Shown: positions 8,840 through 19,926, counted from the first letter of the stretch. The stretch is 64,000 nt of DNA from Ornithinimicrobium ciconiae (GCF_007197575.1 NZ_CP041616.1:3162001-3226000); one strand, 5' to 3'. The notes: a model not told the origin generated them from the sequence alone. Translations and numbers: made by a program.

Positions 8840-10167
8840 GTGACCGGACAGGAGGCCCCCGTCGGACCGGACCGGCGCGGCTACCTCACCCTGCTCCTGA
8901 TGGCGGGGCTGCTGGGCATCCCGCTCTCGCTGGTCGCCTTCGTTTTCCTAGTCGTGGTGCACGAGCTGGAGCACCTGGTCTGGCACGACCTGCCTAGCTC
9001 CTGGGCTACGAGGGGCCACCCGCCTGGTGGCCGATCCTGACGATCGGGGTCGCTGGGGGTGTCGTCGCCCTTGCGGTCAGACACCTGCCAGGCCGGGCCG
9101 GCCACCCGCCGGTGGAAGGGGTGGGCGCGGGGGCGACCCGTCCAGTGGAGGTGCCCGGTGTCGTGATCGCGGCGGTTGCCAGCCTGGTCGGCGGCGCCGT
9201 GGTGGGGCCCGAGGCACCACTGATCGCGATCGGCAGCGGGCTTGCCCTGCTCGCCATCCGCCGCACGCGACGGTCAACCGATCCGAGCAGTGCGACGATC
9301 CTCGCGGCGGCTGGATCGGCAGCGGCGATCTCGGCGATCTTCGGCAATCCGCTCGTGGCGGCGGTGATCTTCCTGGAGGTGCTGGGACTGGCCCGGCCCC
9401 AGTTGATGTTTGTGGTGCTGCCATGCCTGCTGTCGAGCGGCGTCGGCGGTCTGCTCTTCACGGGGCTGGGACGGTGGTCGGGCCTTGAGATCGGTGCACT
9501 GGCCATCCCCGAACTGGTCCCGGTCCGGCTCGCCCTCTGGGACGTGGTCTGGACCGTCCCGCTGGCGTGCGCGGTGGCCCTCGGGACAGCGCTGATGTAT
9601 GCCGTGGGGCGGCGTGTGTCCCAGCTCGCCCCATCGCGGCTCCTGGTCACGACGGTCGGCGCCGGTCTCGTTGCCGGCCTCTCGGCCTGCATCTATGCAC
9701 TGGTCAGTGACCGGTCCCCAGCGGAGGTCGCCCTGTCCGGGCAAGCGACCCTCCCGCTGATCGCGAGTGACGGCGGCGCATGGCCAGCAGGCACGCTCCT
9801 CGCCCTGGTTCTGTGCAAGGGCATCGCGTATGCCGTCTGTCTGGGCACCTTCCGAGGCGGGCCCGTCTTCCCTGCGATCGTCCTCGGAGCGGCGGGCGGC
9901 GCGCTCGCCGCATCCGTCCTGCCCGGTCTCACTCCCCTGTCGGCCCTCGCCATCGGGATGGCGGCCGGGATGGCGGTGACCGGGATGCCGGTCACCAGCG
10001 TGGTGCTGGTTGTGCTGTTGCTGGGCGATGCCGCGAGCACACAGATGCCGGTGGTGATCCTGTCCGTGGTGGTCGCGCTGGTGGTGCAGGAGACGCTGTC
10101 GGGCAGGCTGCGTCACGCTTCGTTGCCCGCGGAGTCCGCGCCGGTGACGAGCGGGGCCGCGCCGTGA
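8840..10167 (+). pseudogene. ClC-family chloride channel/antiporter, frameshifted
   Basis: The N-terminal piece (GTG 8840, frame 2) gives one membrane helix and ends in HDLPSS. The protein then resumes in frame 1 as LGYEGPPAWWPILTIG and runs to 10167 with about ten more helices and a ClC-like GPEAPL filter motif. Adding one C near 8995-9005 joins both into a normal protein of about 442 residues. Either the gene is recently broken or the base call is wrong. A second frameshift lies in the very next gene, which makes real decay of this block more likely. Confidence 0.75.
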
Positions 10168-10191
10168 GACGCGCGGCACCCGCGGTCGCAC

Positions 10192-11246
10192 ATGTTGCCC
10201 GGGAGCCAGACCCGGACCACCCAGTTGTTGCTCAACACCGCGTGCGTGGTGATTGTGGTCGCTGGCCTCAGGTCAACGAGCGCGCTCCTCGGCCTGCTGA
10301 TGCTCGCCCTGATCCTCAGCATCCTCTTTCACCCCCTCCGGGCGGTCCTGGAACGACGGTTCCCGGTGTGGGCGGCGTCTGTGGCCGTGCTGGTGGCGGC
10401 CTACAGTCTGATCCTCGTGCTGACTCTGGCGCTGGTCGCGTCCGTGGGTCAGCCACAGCCCTCATCCCGACCTATGCCGCCGAGTTGGACGCGTTGGTTG
10501 CCGGCCTGGGCGACCGGCTCGTGCGTCTGGGACTTGCCGTCCCCGAGTCTGCCCATGGCGTGCCGTCACTGGACGTCAGCCGCGTCCTGGACACCGTCAC
10601 CCTCTTTTTGTCCGGCCTCCTCTCGGTGCTCTCCGACCTGATCGTCGTGACGCTGCTGGTCTTCCTCGCGTTCGACTCAGCACACGCTTCCACCCTGGCG
10701 ACCCAGGCGCGCGAGCACCGCCCGCACCTGGTGGACGCGTTGGGCACGTTCGCTCGGGGCACGCGCAGCTACCTCGGGGTCTCCGCCGCGTTCGGCCTGA
10801 TCGTCGCGGTGTTCGACGCGGTGCTGCTCTGGGCGCTGGGCGTGCCAGGAGCCTTCGTGTGGGGCGTGCTGGCGTTCGTCACGAACTTCGTCCCCAACAT
10901 CGGGTTCGTCATCGGCGTGGTGCCGCCCGCGCTGGTTGGCTTGCTGGAGGGGGGACCGGCCCTGATGCTCTGGGTCATCGTGCTTTACTCCGTCGCGAAC
11001 GTCGTGATCCAGTCGATCATCCAGCCGCGTTACGTCGGCAACGCCGTGGGGCTCTCGACCACCCTGACCCTTCTGTCACTCGTGTTCTGGACGTGGGTGC
11101 TCGGTCCGCTGGGAGCGCTCCTGGCCGTGCCGATGACCCTGCTCGTCCGCGCGTTGCTCGTGGACGCTGACCCGGATGGCCGGTGGCGGCTCCCGTTGAT
11201 CAGTGGTCAGCCGATCGGCCCGGCGCCGGCGACGCCTTCCGGATGA
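10192..11246 (+). pseudogene. AI-2E-family permease (PerM-like), frameshifted
   Basis: Frame 1 from ATG 10192 encodes two helices as far as LALVASVGQ (about 10455). The rest is in frame 3, resuming at ATALIPTYAAELDALVAGLG and ending at 11246. It includes the conserved segments GTFARGTRSYLG, TNFVPNIGFVIGVVPPALVG and IIQPRYVGNAVGLS. Joined, the length is about 350 residues, typical of AI-2E/UPF0118 transporters, which are proposed to export small molecules or exchange Na+. The shift lies between about 10445 and 10465. The stop overlaps the start of the K+ channel gene. Confidence 0.75.
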
Positions 11247-11725
11247 GCCCTGGGGTGCGGGCCTGGTTCCGCCCGGCCTGGGGGTTCACGGGAGTCCTCG
11301 TGGCCTACTACGCCCTCCCGCTGGACCGGGACGCCTCGGTCCTCCGGCTCGCGATCAGTTTGCTGGTGACCGGTGGCGGGCTCGGCATACTGGCCTGGAT
11401 GATGGCGCTTGAGCTCCATCGGGTGCGCGCCGGCCAACCGGGCCGCGCCACGGGGGTGCTCACGATGCTGTTGGTACTGGTCATCCTGTCGTTCTCGCTC
11501 ACCTTCTATCTGCTCAACGTGCTGGCCCCCGGCCAGGTGGCGGGCCTCAGCACCCGCACGGACGCGCTCTACTTCACCCTGAGCACGATGACGACGGTGG
11601 GCTACGGGGACGTGCACGCGCAGGGGCAGGTGGCCCGCGCCGTGGTGTGTGGACTGATCGTCTTCACCATCGTCGTCATCGCCTCCCTCGCGGCACACGC
11701 CAGGTTCCGGCCACCGAGTTTCTGA
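11243..11725 (+). CDS. Two-helix potassium-channel-like protein
   Basis: 160 residues with four hydrophobic stretches: two N-terminal helices, then a helix, a pore loop with the exact K+ filter TTVGYGD (about residue 115), and a last helix. It is the Ion_trans_2 pore fold without a regulatory RCK domain. ATG 11243 overlaps the previous stop as ATGA. It belongs to the ion-transport block and may help set membrane potential. Confidence 0.85.
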   Translation: MSPGVRAWFRPAWGFTGVLVAYYALPLDRDASVLRLAISLLVTGGGLGILAWMMALELHRVRAGQPGRATGVLTMLLVLVILSFSLTFYLLNVLAPGQVAGLSTRTDALYFTLSTMTTVGYGDVHAQGQVARAVVCGLIVFTIVVIASLAAHARFRPPSF

Positions 11726-11829
11726 CAGTTGGGTTTCACCCGCCACGGGTGAGTCCCTCGTGGCACCACCCGTGGACATGATGTCCAGACATCGGTGCGG
11801 TGCACCGTGCGGGCGACCTGGAGGCCAGG

Positions 11830-13065
11830 ATGGATGTGGCACGATTCGCGGTCCTGGCAGCGATCTGCGTGGTGGCCTACCTGGCCGGCGAGCTCCTGGC
11901 CCGGCGACACGTCCCGCGTCTCCCCGTCTATCTGGCCGTCGGCGCACTCGCGGGACTGCTGATCTCGACGGCGAACGAGGCGGCGGATGTGGCCTTCCCC
12001 GCAGTGTCCTCTGTGGCACTCGGTGTGATCGGCTTCGTCGCCGGCAGCCACCTGGTCTGGCCGGCGATCCGTCCGCAGGTGCGCACGATCGGTCTGCAGG
12101 TCCTCGGCATGAGCATCATGGTGCCGGTGCTCACGTCCGGGGTCGTCGCGTTCGTGCTGCGAGACCAGAGCACGGGAGTGATGGTCTCCGCGGCCCTGCT
12201 CACCGGGACCATCATGCTCGCGCTGTCCCCACCGGAGGCCATCGCGGTCATCTCCGAGTCTCACGCGGCCGGTCCCTTCACGCGTCTCGTGCTGGGCGCC
12301 ACCGTCGTGATGGACGTGGTGGTTGTCGTGGCCTTCTCCGTTGCCCTGACCGGCGCGAACGCCCTGCTCGGTGAGGGTGCATCCGTGGGCGAGCTCGTGG
12401 CTGGCGTCCTCGCGGGCCTGCTGCTCTCCGTGGTGGCCGGAGCGGTCGTGGGCGGTCTCCTGATCCTGGTCGTCCGGCAGACCGAGACCTTTCGACTGGG
12501 CGCTGTGCTCATCGTCGTCTCCTCAGTGGCCAGCGTCTGGCTCGCCGTCCTGGGCGTGAACTGGGCCGAGGATCGGCTGGGTGTGCACGCCGAGGTGGAA
12601 GCCCTCCTGGTCGCCATGATCGCTGGGGTGTTGGTGGCTAACACCTCGTCGGAGGCACGCTTTGCCACCCTGCTCGAGACCCTGGCACCGCCGGTCTATG
12701 TGGTGTTCTTCACCCTGACCGGCCTGGGGCTGCACCTCGATGCCTTGCTGGCGGCCGCGATCCCGGCAGTGCTGTTGTGGGTCGTCCGTGGCGGGGGTCT
12801 GTGGGTGGGTTCCCGCGCGGCGATGACCCTGGCTGGCGAGAGCGAGCAGGTGCGGAGGGTGGCCTGGAAGGCGTTCGTGCCCCAGGCCGGGATCGCCCTG
12901 GCTCTGGCGGCCACGGTCGCCGAAGAGTTCCCCGCATTTGGGGCAACGCTCGCCACCGTCGTGATCGGCACGGTCGTGCTCAACGAGGCCATTGGGCCGT
13001 TCTTCCTCCGGTCGGCACTCACTGACGTCGGAGAGACCGCCCGGGCCGGAGAGCTGCGCCACTAA
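11830..13065 (+). CDS. CPA2-type cation:proton antiporter
   Basis: 411 residues, about 12 helices, Na+/H+ exchanger fold. Conserved features: SPPEAIAVI in the middle helix, TRLVLGATVVMDVVVVVAFS (paired acidic/polar residues in broken helices) and VPQAGIALALA near the end. No TrkA-N or C-terminal cytosolic domain. ATG 11830 (MDVARFAV) is chosen because GGAGGCCAGG precedes it; the frame is open to 11800. Role: pH, Na+ or K+ homeostasis alongside the channel upstream. Confidence 0.85.
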   Translation: MDVARFAVLAAICVVAYLAGELLARRHVPRLPVYLAVGALAGLLISTANEAADVAFPAVSSVALGVIGFVAGSHLVWPAIRPQVRTIGLQVLGMSIMVPVLTSGVVAFVLRDQSTGVMVSAALLTGTIMLALSPPEAIAVISESHAAGPFTRLVLGATVVMDVVVVVAFSVALTGANALLGEGASVGELVAGVLAGLLLSVVAGAVVGGLLILVVRQTETFRLGAVLIVVSSVASVWLAVLGVNWAEDRLGVHAEVEALLVAMIAGVLVANTSSEARFATLLETLAPPVYVVFFTLTGLGLHLDALLAAAIPAVLLWVVRGGGLWVGSRAAMTLAGESEQVRRVAWKAFVPQAGIALALAATVAEEFPAFGATLATVVIGTVVLNEAIGPFFLRSALTDVGETARAGELRH

Positions 13066-13164
13066 CGGTCCGATCCCGGCTGCTCGTGGCCTTGGACTCC
13101 GAGCGAGCGCCACTTCGGTCGTCAAGGCGGGGTCGCTCTCCTCCGACGGAGGGTCAGCCCTGGA

Positions 13165-14166
13165 TCACGGCTTGTTGTCCTGGCCCGCCTCGAGGCGGAT
13201 GCGCCGGTTCTCCTCCACGAGCTCGTGCTGCTTCTCGGCCTTCTTGATCAGCTGGCGGTCATCGCGCGGCGGCAGCTGTAGGTCCTCCTCGGCGGGCAGA
13301 CCGGCACGCAGCTGACGCCCGCGCTCGAACTCGGCGTCGAACTCGGCACCGAACAGCAGGGCGACGTTGATCACCCACAGCAGGAGCAGCATCAGGATGG
13401 CGCCGGCCATCGCACCATAGGTCGCGGAGTAATTGCCGAAGTTGGCGACGTAGAAGCCGTAGCCGGCGACCGCGACCACCATCACCACGATCGCCACGAG
13501 CGCCCCGGGGCTGAACCAGCGGAACTTGCGCTTCAGGTTGGGGGTGCCCCAGTAGAGCAGCGCGATGATGCCGACCACGATGACGAACAGGACCGGCCAC
13601 TTGGCGATCCCCCAGACCCGGATCGCCACGTCGCCCAGACCGATGACCCCGAAGACGGCCTGCGCAATGCCACCGGACAGTGCCAGGGACAGCGCGACGA
13701 GGACCACGAGCAGCAGCACCACCAGGGTGATCAGCAGCATCACCGGGCGCAGCTTCCAGACCGGCCGTCCCTCCCGCACGTCGAAGATCGTGTTCATCGC
13801 TCGAGAGAAGGCGTTGACATAGTTGGAGGCGGCCCACAGGGCTCCGGCCAGACCGATGAACAGGGCGATCCCCGCTCCGCCGCTGCCCTGCAGGGAGTTG
13901 ATGTAGGCCTCGATCGGCTCGAGCTGCTCCTGGGACGCACCCAGGTCGAGTGCGACATCCAGGAGTGCCTTGGTGGTGTCCGGCCCCTGCCCGAAGACAC
14001 CGAGCAGCGAGGTCAGCGCCAGGATGGCCGGGAAGATCGAGAGCACGCCGTAGTAGGTCAGCGCGGCCGCCAGGTCAGTGGCTCCGTCGTCGCTGAACTC
14101 CGCCACGGTGCGCTTGAAGACAGCCTTCAAGCTCACCCTCGAGCCCGTCTTTTCCTCGGCAGTCAC
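13165..14166 (-). CDS. YihY/BrkB-family inner-membrane protein
   Basis: 333 residues, six helices. Family motifs: AAALTYYGVLSIFPAILAL, LWAASNYVNAFSRAMNTIF, and YSATYGAMAGAILMLLLLW, followed by a charged tail rich in Glu/Lys (about residues 285-333). Function of the family is not settled, although it was once thought to be RNase BN. The GTG at 14166 with GGAGGGGAT upstream is preferred; the frame is open to 14337 but that part is low-complexity and overlaps the tRNA terminator region. Confidence 0.85.
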   Translation of the reverse strand: MTAEEKTGSRVSLKAVFKRTVAEFSDDGATDLAAALTYYGVLSIFPAILALTSLLGVFGQGPDTTKALLDVALDLGASQEQLEPIEAYINSLQGSGGAGIALFIGLAGALWAASNYVNAFSRAMNTIFDVREGRPVWKLRPVMLLITLVVLLLVVLVALSLALSGGIAQAVFGVIGLGDVAIRVWGIAKWPVLFVIVVGIIALLYWGTPNLKRKFRWFSPGALVAIVVMVVAVAGYGFYVANFGNYSATYGAMAGAILMLLLLWVINVALLFGAEFDAEFERGRQLRAGLPAEEDLQLPPRDDRQLIKKAEKQHELVEENRRIRLEAGQDNKP

Positions 14167-14344
14167 GAGTCGTCCATCCCCTCCGTAGCGCGTCAGATGT
14201 CCGCCGCTAGTGTGCCAAAGGTTCGTCCCGGCTGCCCTCCGGCGCCGACCTAGGTGTGCCGAGGACCTGCGACTCAGTCCGGCCCCACCTGGGACGGGGC
14301 GCAGCGGCTCGGTGCTGGCGGACGTGCGGGACGGCATACGGAAA

Positions 14345-14375
14345 GTCCCCAGCCGGACAACTCCGGACTGGGGAC
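14345..14375 (-). terminator. Terminator after tRNA-Lys
   Basis: GTCCCCAG...CTGGGGAC stem with an inner CCGGA/TCCGG pair and one bulged base, followed on the minus strand by TTTCC. It lies ten bases downstream of the tRNA. Confidence 0.7.
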
Positions 14376-14385
14376 CTCACAATGG

Positions 14386-14458
<73 letters not shown>

Positions 14459-14571
14459 GCGACGCAGAAATATAGCACCGGGACCCGCTCGGGCCGAAAT
14501 CGTGTGGGCAGCAGCATCGGAGGCGGTGGCACCGCTCGGGCGGACGCGGGTGGTGCTGCAAGATGGTCCCC

Positions 14572-15627
14572 ATGCGTGCACTCGTGAAGACCACGGCCGG
14601 TCCCGGGCTCGAGCTCGTCGACGTGCCCGAGCCAGAGCCGGGCCCCGGCGAGGTCAAGATCCGCGTGCTCCGTGCCGGCCTGTGCGGGACCGACCTGCAC
14701 ATCGAGTCGTGGGACGAGTGGTCCGCAAGCATGCTGCAGCCACCCTTGACGATCGGCCACGAGTTCTATGGCGAGATCGTCGAGATCGGTCCGGGCGTGG
14801 CCACGGGCGACGGCAAGTATGACCTGCGGGTCGGCATGCGGGTCTCCGCCGAGGGCCACGTCATCTGCGGGCGCTGCCGCAACTGCCGTGCTGGTCGCCA
14901 GCAGATGTGCGTGCAGACCTCCAGCCTCGGCGTCAACCGTGACGGCGCCTTCGCCGACTATGTCGTGATCCCAGCCAGCAATGTGTGGGAGCAGCCCGAC
15001 GACATCGACCCGGAGCTCGGCGCCGTCTTCGACCCGCTGGGCAACGCCGTGCACACCGCGCTGAGCTTCCCGATGTCCGGGGACGACGTGCTGATCACCG
15101 GGGCCGGGCCGATCGGGGTCATGGCCACGGCGATCGCGCGACACATCGGCGCGCGCTACATCGTGGTCACCGACGTCTCCGACTATCGCCTGGAGCTGGC
15201 CACGGCTGCCGGGGCAGACCGCGTCGTCAACGTCGCGCGCGATCGGGTCCGCCCGGTGCAGGCCGAGCTGGGCATGGCCGAGGGCTTCGACGTCGGCCTG
15301 GAGATGTCCGGCTTCCCCAGCGCCCTGGCCGAGATGATCGAGAACGCGACCCACGGCGCCAAGATCGCCATGCTGGGTCTGCCCAAGGAGCCGTTCGCCA
15401 TCGACTGGGGGCCGGTCATCACCCGGATGATCACGATCAAGGGCATCTATGGTCGTGAGATGTATGACACGTGGTATCGGATGACGTTCATGCTGCAGAC
15501 CTCCCAGGAGCTGCGTGAGCGCATCCGCTCAGTCATCACCCACCGTTTCCCCGCCGAGCAGTGGCAGGACGCCTTTGCCGCCGCCCGGTCGGGCGAGGTG
15601 GGCAAAGTCATCATGGATTGGAGCTGA
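14572..15627 (+). CDS. tdh: L-threonine 3-dehydrogenase
   Basis: Oxidises L-threonine to 2-amino-3-ketobutyrate with NAD+. 351 residues, zinc-containing medium-chain dehydrogenase. Catalytic zinc region CGTDLHIESWDEW and GHEF; structural zinc cysteines in GHVICGRCRNCRAGRQQMC; Rossmann GAGPIGVMA; TDH-specific FDPLGNAVHTALSF and IKGIYGREMYDTWY. ATG 14572 (MRALVKT) matches the family start better than the ATG nine bases upstream. kbl follows after six bases, giving the two-step threonine-to-glycine pathway. Confidence 0.96.
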   Translation: MRALVKTTAGPGLELVDVPEPEPGPGEVKIRVLRAGLCGTDLHIESWDEWSASMLQPPLTIGHEFYGEIVEIGPGVATGDGKYDLRVGMRVSAEGHVICGRCRNCRAGRQQMCVQTSSLGVNRDGAFADYVVIPASNVWEQPDDIDPELGAVFDPLGNAVHTALSFPMSGDDVLITGAGPIGVMATAIARHIGARYIVVTDVSDYRLELATAAGADRVVNVARDRVRPVQAELGMAEGFDVGLEMSGFPSALAEMIENATHGAKIAMLGLPKEPFAIDWGPVITRMITIKGIYGREMYDTWYRMTFMLQTSQELRERIRSVITHRFPAEQWQDAFAAARSGEVGKVIMDWS

Positions 15628-15633
15628 CAGACG

Positions 15634-16824
<1,191 letters not shown>

Positions 16825-16840
16825 GTCGGCTGAGCCACCC

Positions 16841-16914
16841 ACGTCTTAGAGCCGGAACCGTATCTTGGAGCTGGTTGCAACAGGCTCCAAGATACAAACG
16901 AGGCTGTAAGACGT
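16841..16914. repeat. Nested double inverted repeat after kbl
   Basis: Outer arms ACGTCTTA (16841-16848) and TAAGACGT (16907-16914) enclose inner arms GTATCTTGGAGC (16860-16871) and GCTCCAAGATAC (16884-16895). All four arms pair perfectly. It lies between kbl and the SGNH gene. No T-tract follows, so simple termination is uncertain. Confidence 0.8.
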
Positions 16915-16985
16915 GCTCTCCCAGCGGAGTGAGGGGCTGGCGCAGTGCCTACGGGGAGACACGAGGAGGGCTACGCTGGCTAGGC

Positions 16986-17795
16986 ATGACACCCACCGCC
17001 CGAACCATGACCTGCCTGGCAGCGGCCGTTGGCCTGCTACTCCCGCTCTCGGCGACCGCCACGGCAGCGCCACCGTCGTTCACCTATGACGCAATCGGCG
17101 ACTCGTATGCCGCCGGGTCGGGCGCGCCGGATGGTGCGGCCTATCCGGACCTCCTGGACGGCCGGATGCGCATCAGCCTCGAGGACTTCGCCGCTGTGCC
17201 CGGTGCGACCGCCGGGCCGGGCGGCAACAGCCTGCAGTCCCAGCTCGACGCCCTGGACGAGAACACCGACCTGGTCACGCTGACCATCGGCGGCAACGAC
17301 ATCCCCTGGGGACAGACCGTGCTGATCTGTCTGGCCGCGGACGACCCCCTGTGCCTGCTCCAGATCACGGCGGTGGAGGCGCAGATCCGGAGCACTCTCC
17401 CCGCCACGCTGGACACGGCATACACCGACGTGCGGGCGGCAGCACCGCACGCTCACGTCGCCGTCACCGGCTATGCCCGCCTGTACTCCCCGGAGTTCGG
17501 GGACTACACGGTGCCGGGGACCCAGGCCCTGATGTCCGTCGTGGAGCAGCAGGCCGCCAACGACGCCGCCGACCTGCTCAACGCGACCATCGCCGATGTC
17601 GCCCAGCAGCACGGCTTCCAGTTCGTGGACGTGACGAAGCGGTTCGACGGCCACGGCGTCAACGCCGACGACCCGTGGCTCCACGGCGCCATCGCGCCCA
17701 CAGGAGGTGCGTTCCACCCGAACGCGGACGGCTACCGCTCGGGCTATGCCCCGGCTCTGACCTCCGCGATCAACCCCAGGGACCTGCGCGGCTAA
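16986..17795 (+). CDS. Secreted SGNH/GDSL hydrolase
   Basis: 269 residues. Signal peptide at residues 1-28 (Arg, then a hydrophobic core, then TATAAPPSF). SGNH blocks: GDSYAAGSGAP with the catalytic Ser, the glycine of block II, GGND of block III, and FHPNADGY with the catalytic Asp/His of block V. An esterase or lipase acting outside the cell; substrate not predictable. The frame is open from 16875, but that stretch overlaps the inverted repeat; ATG 16986 gives the proper signal peptide. Confidence 0.88.
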   Translation: MTPTARTMTCLAAAVGLLLPLSATATAAPPSFTYDAIGDSYAAGSGAPDGAAYPDLLDGRMRISLEDFAAVPGATAGPGGNSLQSQLDALDENTDLVTLTIGGNDIPWGQTVLICLAADDPLCLLQITAVEAQIRSTLPATLDTAYTDVRAAAPHAHVAVTGYARLYSPEFGDYTVPGTQALMSVVEQQAANDAADLLNATIADVAQQHGFQFVDVTKRFDGHGVNADDPWLHGAIAPTGGAFHPNADGYRSGYAPALTSAINPRDLRG

Positions 17796-17804
17796 CCTGG
17801 CTAG

Positions 17805-18392
17805 GTGACGGACTACTTCGCGGGGGACGACCGCAGCAACTACGAGCGCATGGTCGCCGGTGACCTCTATATCGCCGACGACCCGCGCATCGCCGCCGAG
17901 GGACGGCGCGGCATCGAGCTCGCGGCCGACTATGGCACGACCTATCTGGAGGACCGCGACGCCGCCCGGCCCATCCTCCAGGAGCTGATCGGCTCACTCG
18001 GCGAGGGCGTCGAGGTGCGGCCACCGCTCTATGTCGACTACGGCACCAACGTGACCATCGGCAAGGGCACCTTCATCAACTTCGGTCTGACCGCGCTCGA
18101 CGTCGCACCGATCACCATCGGCCGCCACTGCCAGATCGCCACCCATGTCCAGCTGCTCACCCCGTGGCACCCGCTGGAGCCGACCCCGCGCCGTGACGGG
18201 CTCGAGTCGGCCTCTCCGATCACCATCGGCGACAACGTCTGGATCGGCGGCGGAGCCATCGTGCTGCCCGGAGTCACGATCGGCGACAACTCAGTGGTCG
18301 GTGCGGGATCGGTCGTCACCAAGGACGTGCCCGCCAACGTGGTCCTGGTGGGCAACCCGGCACGCGTCGTCAGACAGCTCGATGCGGAGTGA
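17805..18392 (+). CDS. Sugar O-acetyltransferase (Maa/LacA type)
   Basis: 195 residues. N-terminal mac domain (MVAGDLYIADDPRI), then left-handed beta-helix hexapeptides (ITIGRHCQIATHVQL, ITIGDNVWIGGGAIVLPGVT) and the catalytic-type His in LLTPWHPL. Transfers acetyl from acetyl-CoA to a sugar. GTG start; overlaps the following MFS gene by four bases. Confidence 0.9.
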   Translation: MTDYFAGDDRSNYERMVAGDLYIADDPRIAAEGRRGIELAADYGTTYLEDRDAARPILQELIGSLGEGVEVRPPLYVDYGTNVTIGKGTFINFGLTALDVAPITIGRHCQIATHVQLLTPWHPLEPTPRRDGLESASPITIGDNVWIGGGAIVLPGVTIGDNSVVGAGSVVTKDVPANVVLVGNPARVVRQLDAE

Positions 18393-19609
18393 CCCCACCG
18401 CCTGAGTCGGCCTCTCCCGGCTCGCGTGCCGTCGGCACAGGCTTCGCGCTGGTCGCGACCATCCTGATCGCTGTCAACCTACGCCCGGTCGCGTCCTCGG
18501 TCGGCCCGATCCTGGAGGAGGTCACGCAGGGCCTGGGGATGAGCACCACGGTCGCCGGTTCCGTGACGGCCCTGCCAGGGTTGGCCTTCGGTCTGGTCGG
18601 TGCCCTGGCCGTGGGCCTGGCGCGACGGGTCGGTATGACGACCGGCATCGTGCTCGGTCTGCTCACCTTGTGCATCGGCCTGCTCGCCAGGTCGATGATC
18701 GACAGCACCGTGCTCTTCCTGGTCTTCACCGGCCTGGCCCTGGGCGGTGCCGCCATCGGCAATGTGCTCGTGCCGGCCTGGATCAAGCGGCAGCCGCGTG
18801 ACGTCCGGCTGATGACGCTCTACAGCGCCGGCCTCACTCTCGGCGGCGCCATGGGGGCAGCGCTGGTCGCCCCAATCAGCGCGAACTTCGACCTGGGCTG
18901 GCGCGCCGCCCTCGGGGTGTGGGGTCTGCTCGCCCTCGTGGCAGTCGCACCGTGGGCGGTCATCGCCGTCCGGGAGCGGGCGACTCCGGGAGGACGCGGG
19001 TCTGCGCGATCGGCGAGCGCGGTCGGGCAGATCTGGCGCTCTCCGACGGCGGTGGCCCTCACCGTGGTCTTCGGCATCCAGTCGATGAACGCCTACGTCC
19101 AGTTTGGCTGGCTGCCCCAGATCTATCGGGACGCGGGCCTGTCCGCGGGCTATGCGGGGGTCCTCATGTCCCTGCTCACGGCACTGACCCTGATCGGCGC
19201 ACTGATGATGCCCACGGTCATCGCGCGCTCCCCCTCGCTGACGTCGTGGATGTATGCCTTCGGTGTGCTCCTCGTCATCGGCAACGGCGGACTGTTGCTG
19301 GCTCCGTCCGCAGTGCCGTGGCTCTGGGCGATCATCCTGGGGATATCCGGTTTTGCGTTCCCGACCGCGATCGCCCTGATCACCGCACGCACCCGTGACC
19401 CGCAGGTCACGGCGCGGCTCTCCGGGTTCGTGCAGCCCACCGGATACATGTTGGCGGCGCTGGGTCCGTTCCTGGTGGGTCTGATCTATGAGGCCACCGG
19501 GACCTGGACCGTGGTGCTGATCATGCTCATGCTCAGCGGCGTCGTGCTGACCCTGGCCGGCCTGCGGGTTGCACACCCGACCCGGGTGGACGACGAACTG
19601 ACAGCCTGA
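18389..19609 (+). CDS. CynX/NimT-family MFS transporter
   Basis: 406 residues, 12 helices. The N-terminus has NLRPVASSVGPIL, typical of the CynX/NimT group, and RVGMTTGIVLGL between helices 2 and 3. Translation is coupled to the acetyltransferase (GTGA overlap). Members export cyanate, 2-nitroimidazole or other small compounds; the substrate here is unknown. Confidence 0.85.
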   Translation: MTPPPESASPGSRAVGTGFALVATILIAVNLRPVASSVGPILEEVTQGLGMSTTVAGSVTALPGLAFGLVGALAVGLARRVGMTTGIVLGLLTLCIGLLARSMIDSTVLFLVFTGLALGGAAIGNVLVPAWIKRQPRDVRLMTLYSAGLTLGGAMGAALVAPISANFDLGWRAALGVWGLLALVAVAPWAVIAVRERATPGGRGSARSASAVGQIWRSPTAVALTVVFGIQSMNAYVQFGWLPQIYRDAGLSAGYAGVLMSLLTALTLIGALMMPTVIARSPSLTSWMYAFGVLLVIGNGGLLLAPSAVPWLWAIILGISGFAFPTAIALITARTRDPQVTARLSGFVQPTGYMLAALGPFLVGLIYEATGTWTVVLIMLMLSGVVLTLAGLRVAHPTRVDDELTA

Positions 19610-19611
19610 GT

Positions 19612-19926
19612 TCAGCGCTCCAGCAGGTCCAGCACGCGGTCGAGCTTGCCCTCGAGCGCGTCGAGCTTGCCCTCCATCGACTCAAACCGGGCATCGTGGA
19701 CGTCAAGTTTGCCCTCGAGCGCGTCGAACCTGCCGTCGATCGACTCAAACCGGGCATCGTGCCCAGAGATGCTGGTCCTGATCGCAGCGAGGTCCTCTGT
19801 GATCTCGGCAAGTCGATTGGTGTGCCGCCCCTGCGTCGTGCTGATCTTGTGGATCAACTCGTAGAGCGCGTGCACGTCGTTGTCCAGCTGGCGGACCTTC
19901 TGCTCGATACTCCCCGAAATCGTCAC
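19612..19926 (-). CDS. Small coiled-coil protein with internal repeats
   Basis: 104 residues, almost all helical coiled coil. Residues about 55-100 repeat the unit HDARFES-(I/M)-(D/E)-G-(R/K)-(F/L)-DALEGKLD, so the DNA repeats with a period of about 21 residues and shorter sub-periods. No membrane segment and no known domain. Convergent with the MFS gene, two bases apart. Confidence 0.65.
   Translation of the reverse strand: MTISGSIEQKVRQLDNDVHALYELIHKISTTQGRHTNRLAEITEDLAAIRTSISGHDARFESIDGRFDALEGKLDVHDARFESMEGKLDALEGKLDRVLDLLER

Noticed and set aside
16875..16985. Longer N-terminus for the SGNH hydrolase
   Set aside because: It would start inside the nested inverted repeat and would hide the signal peptide that begins at 16986.
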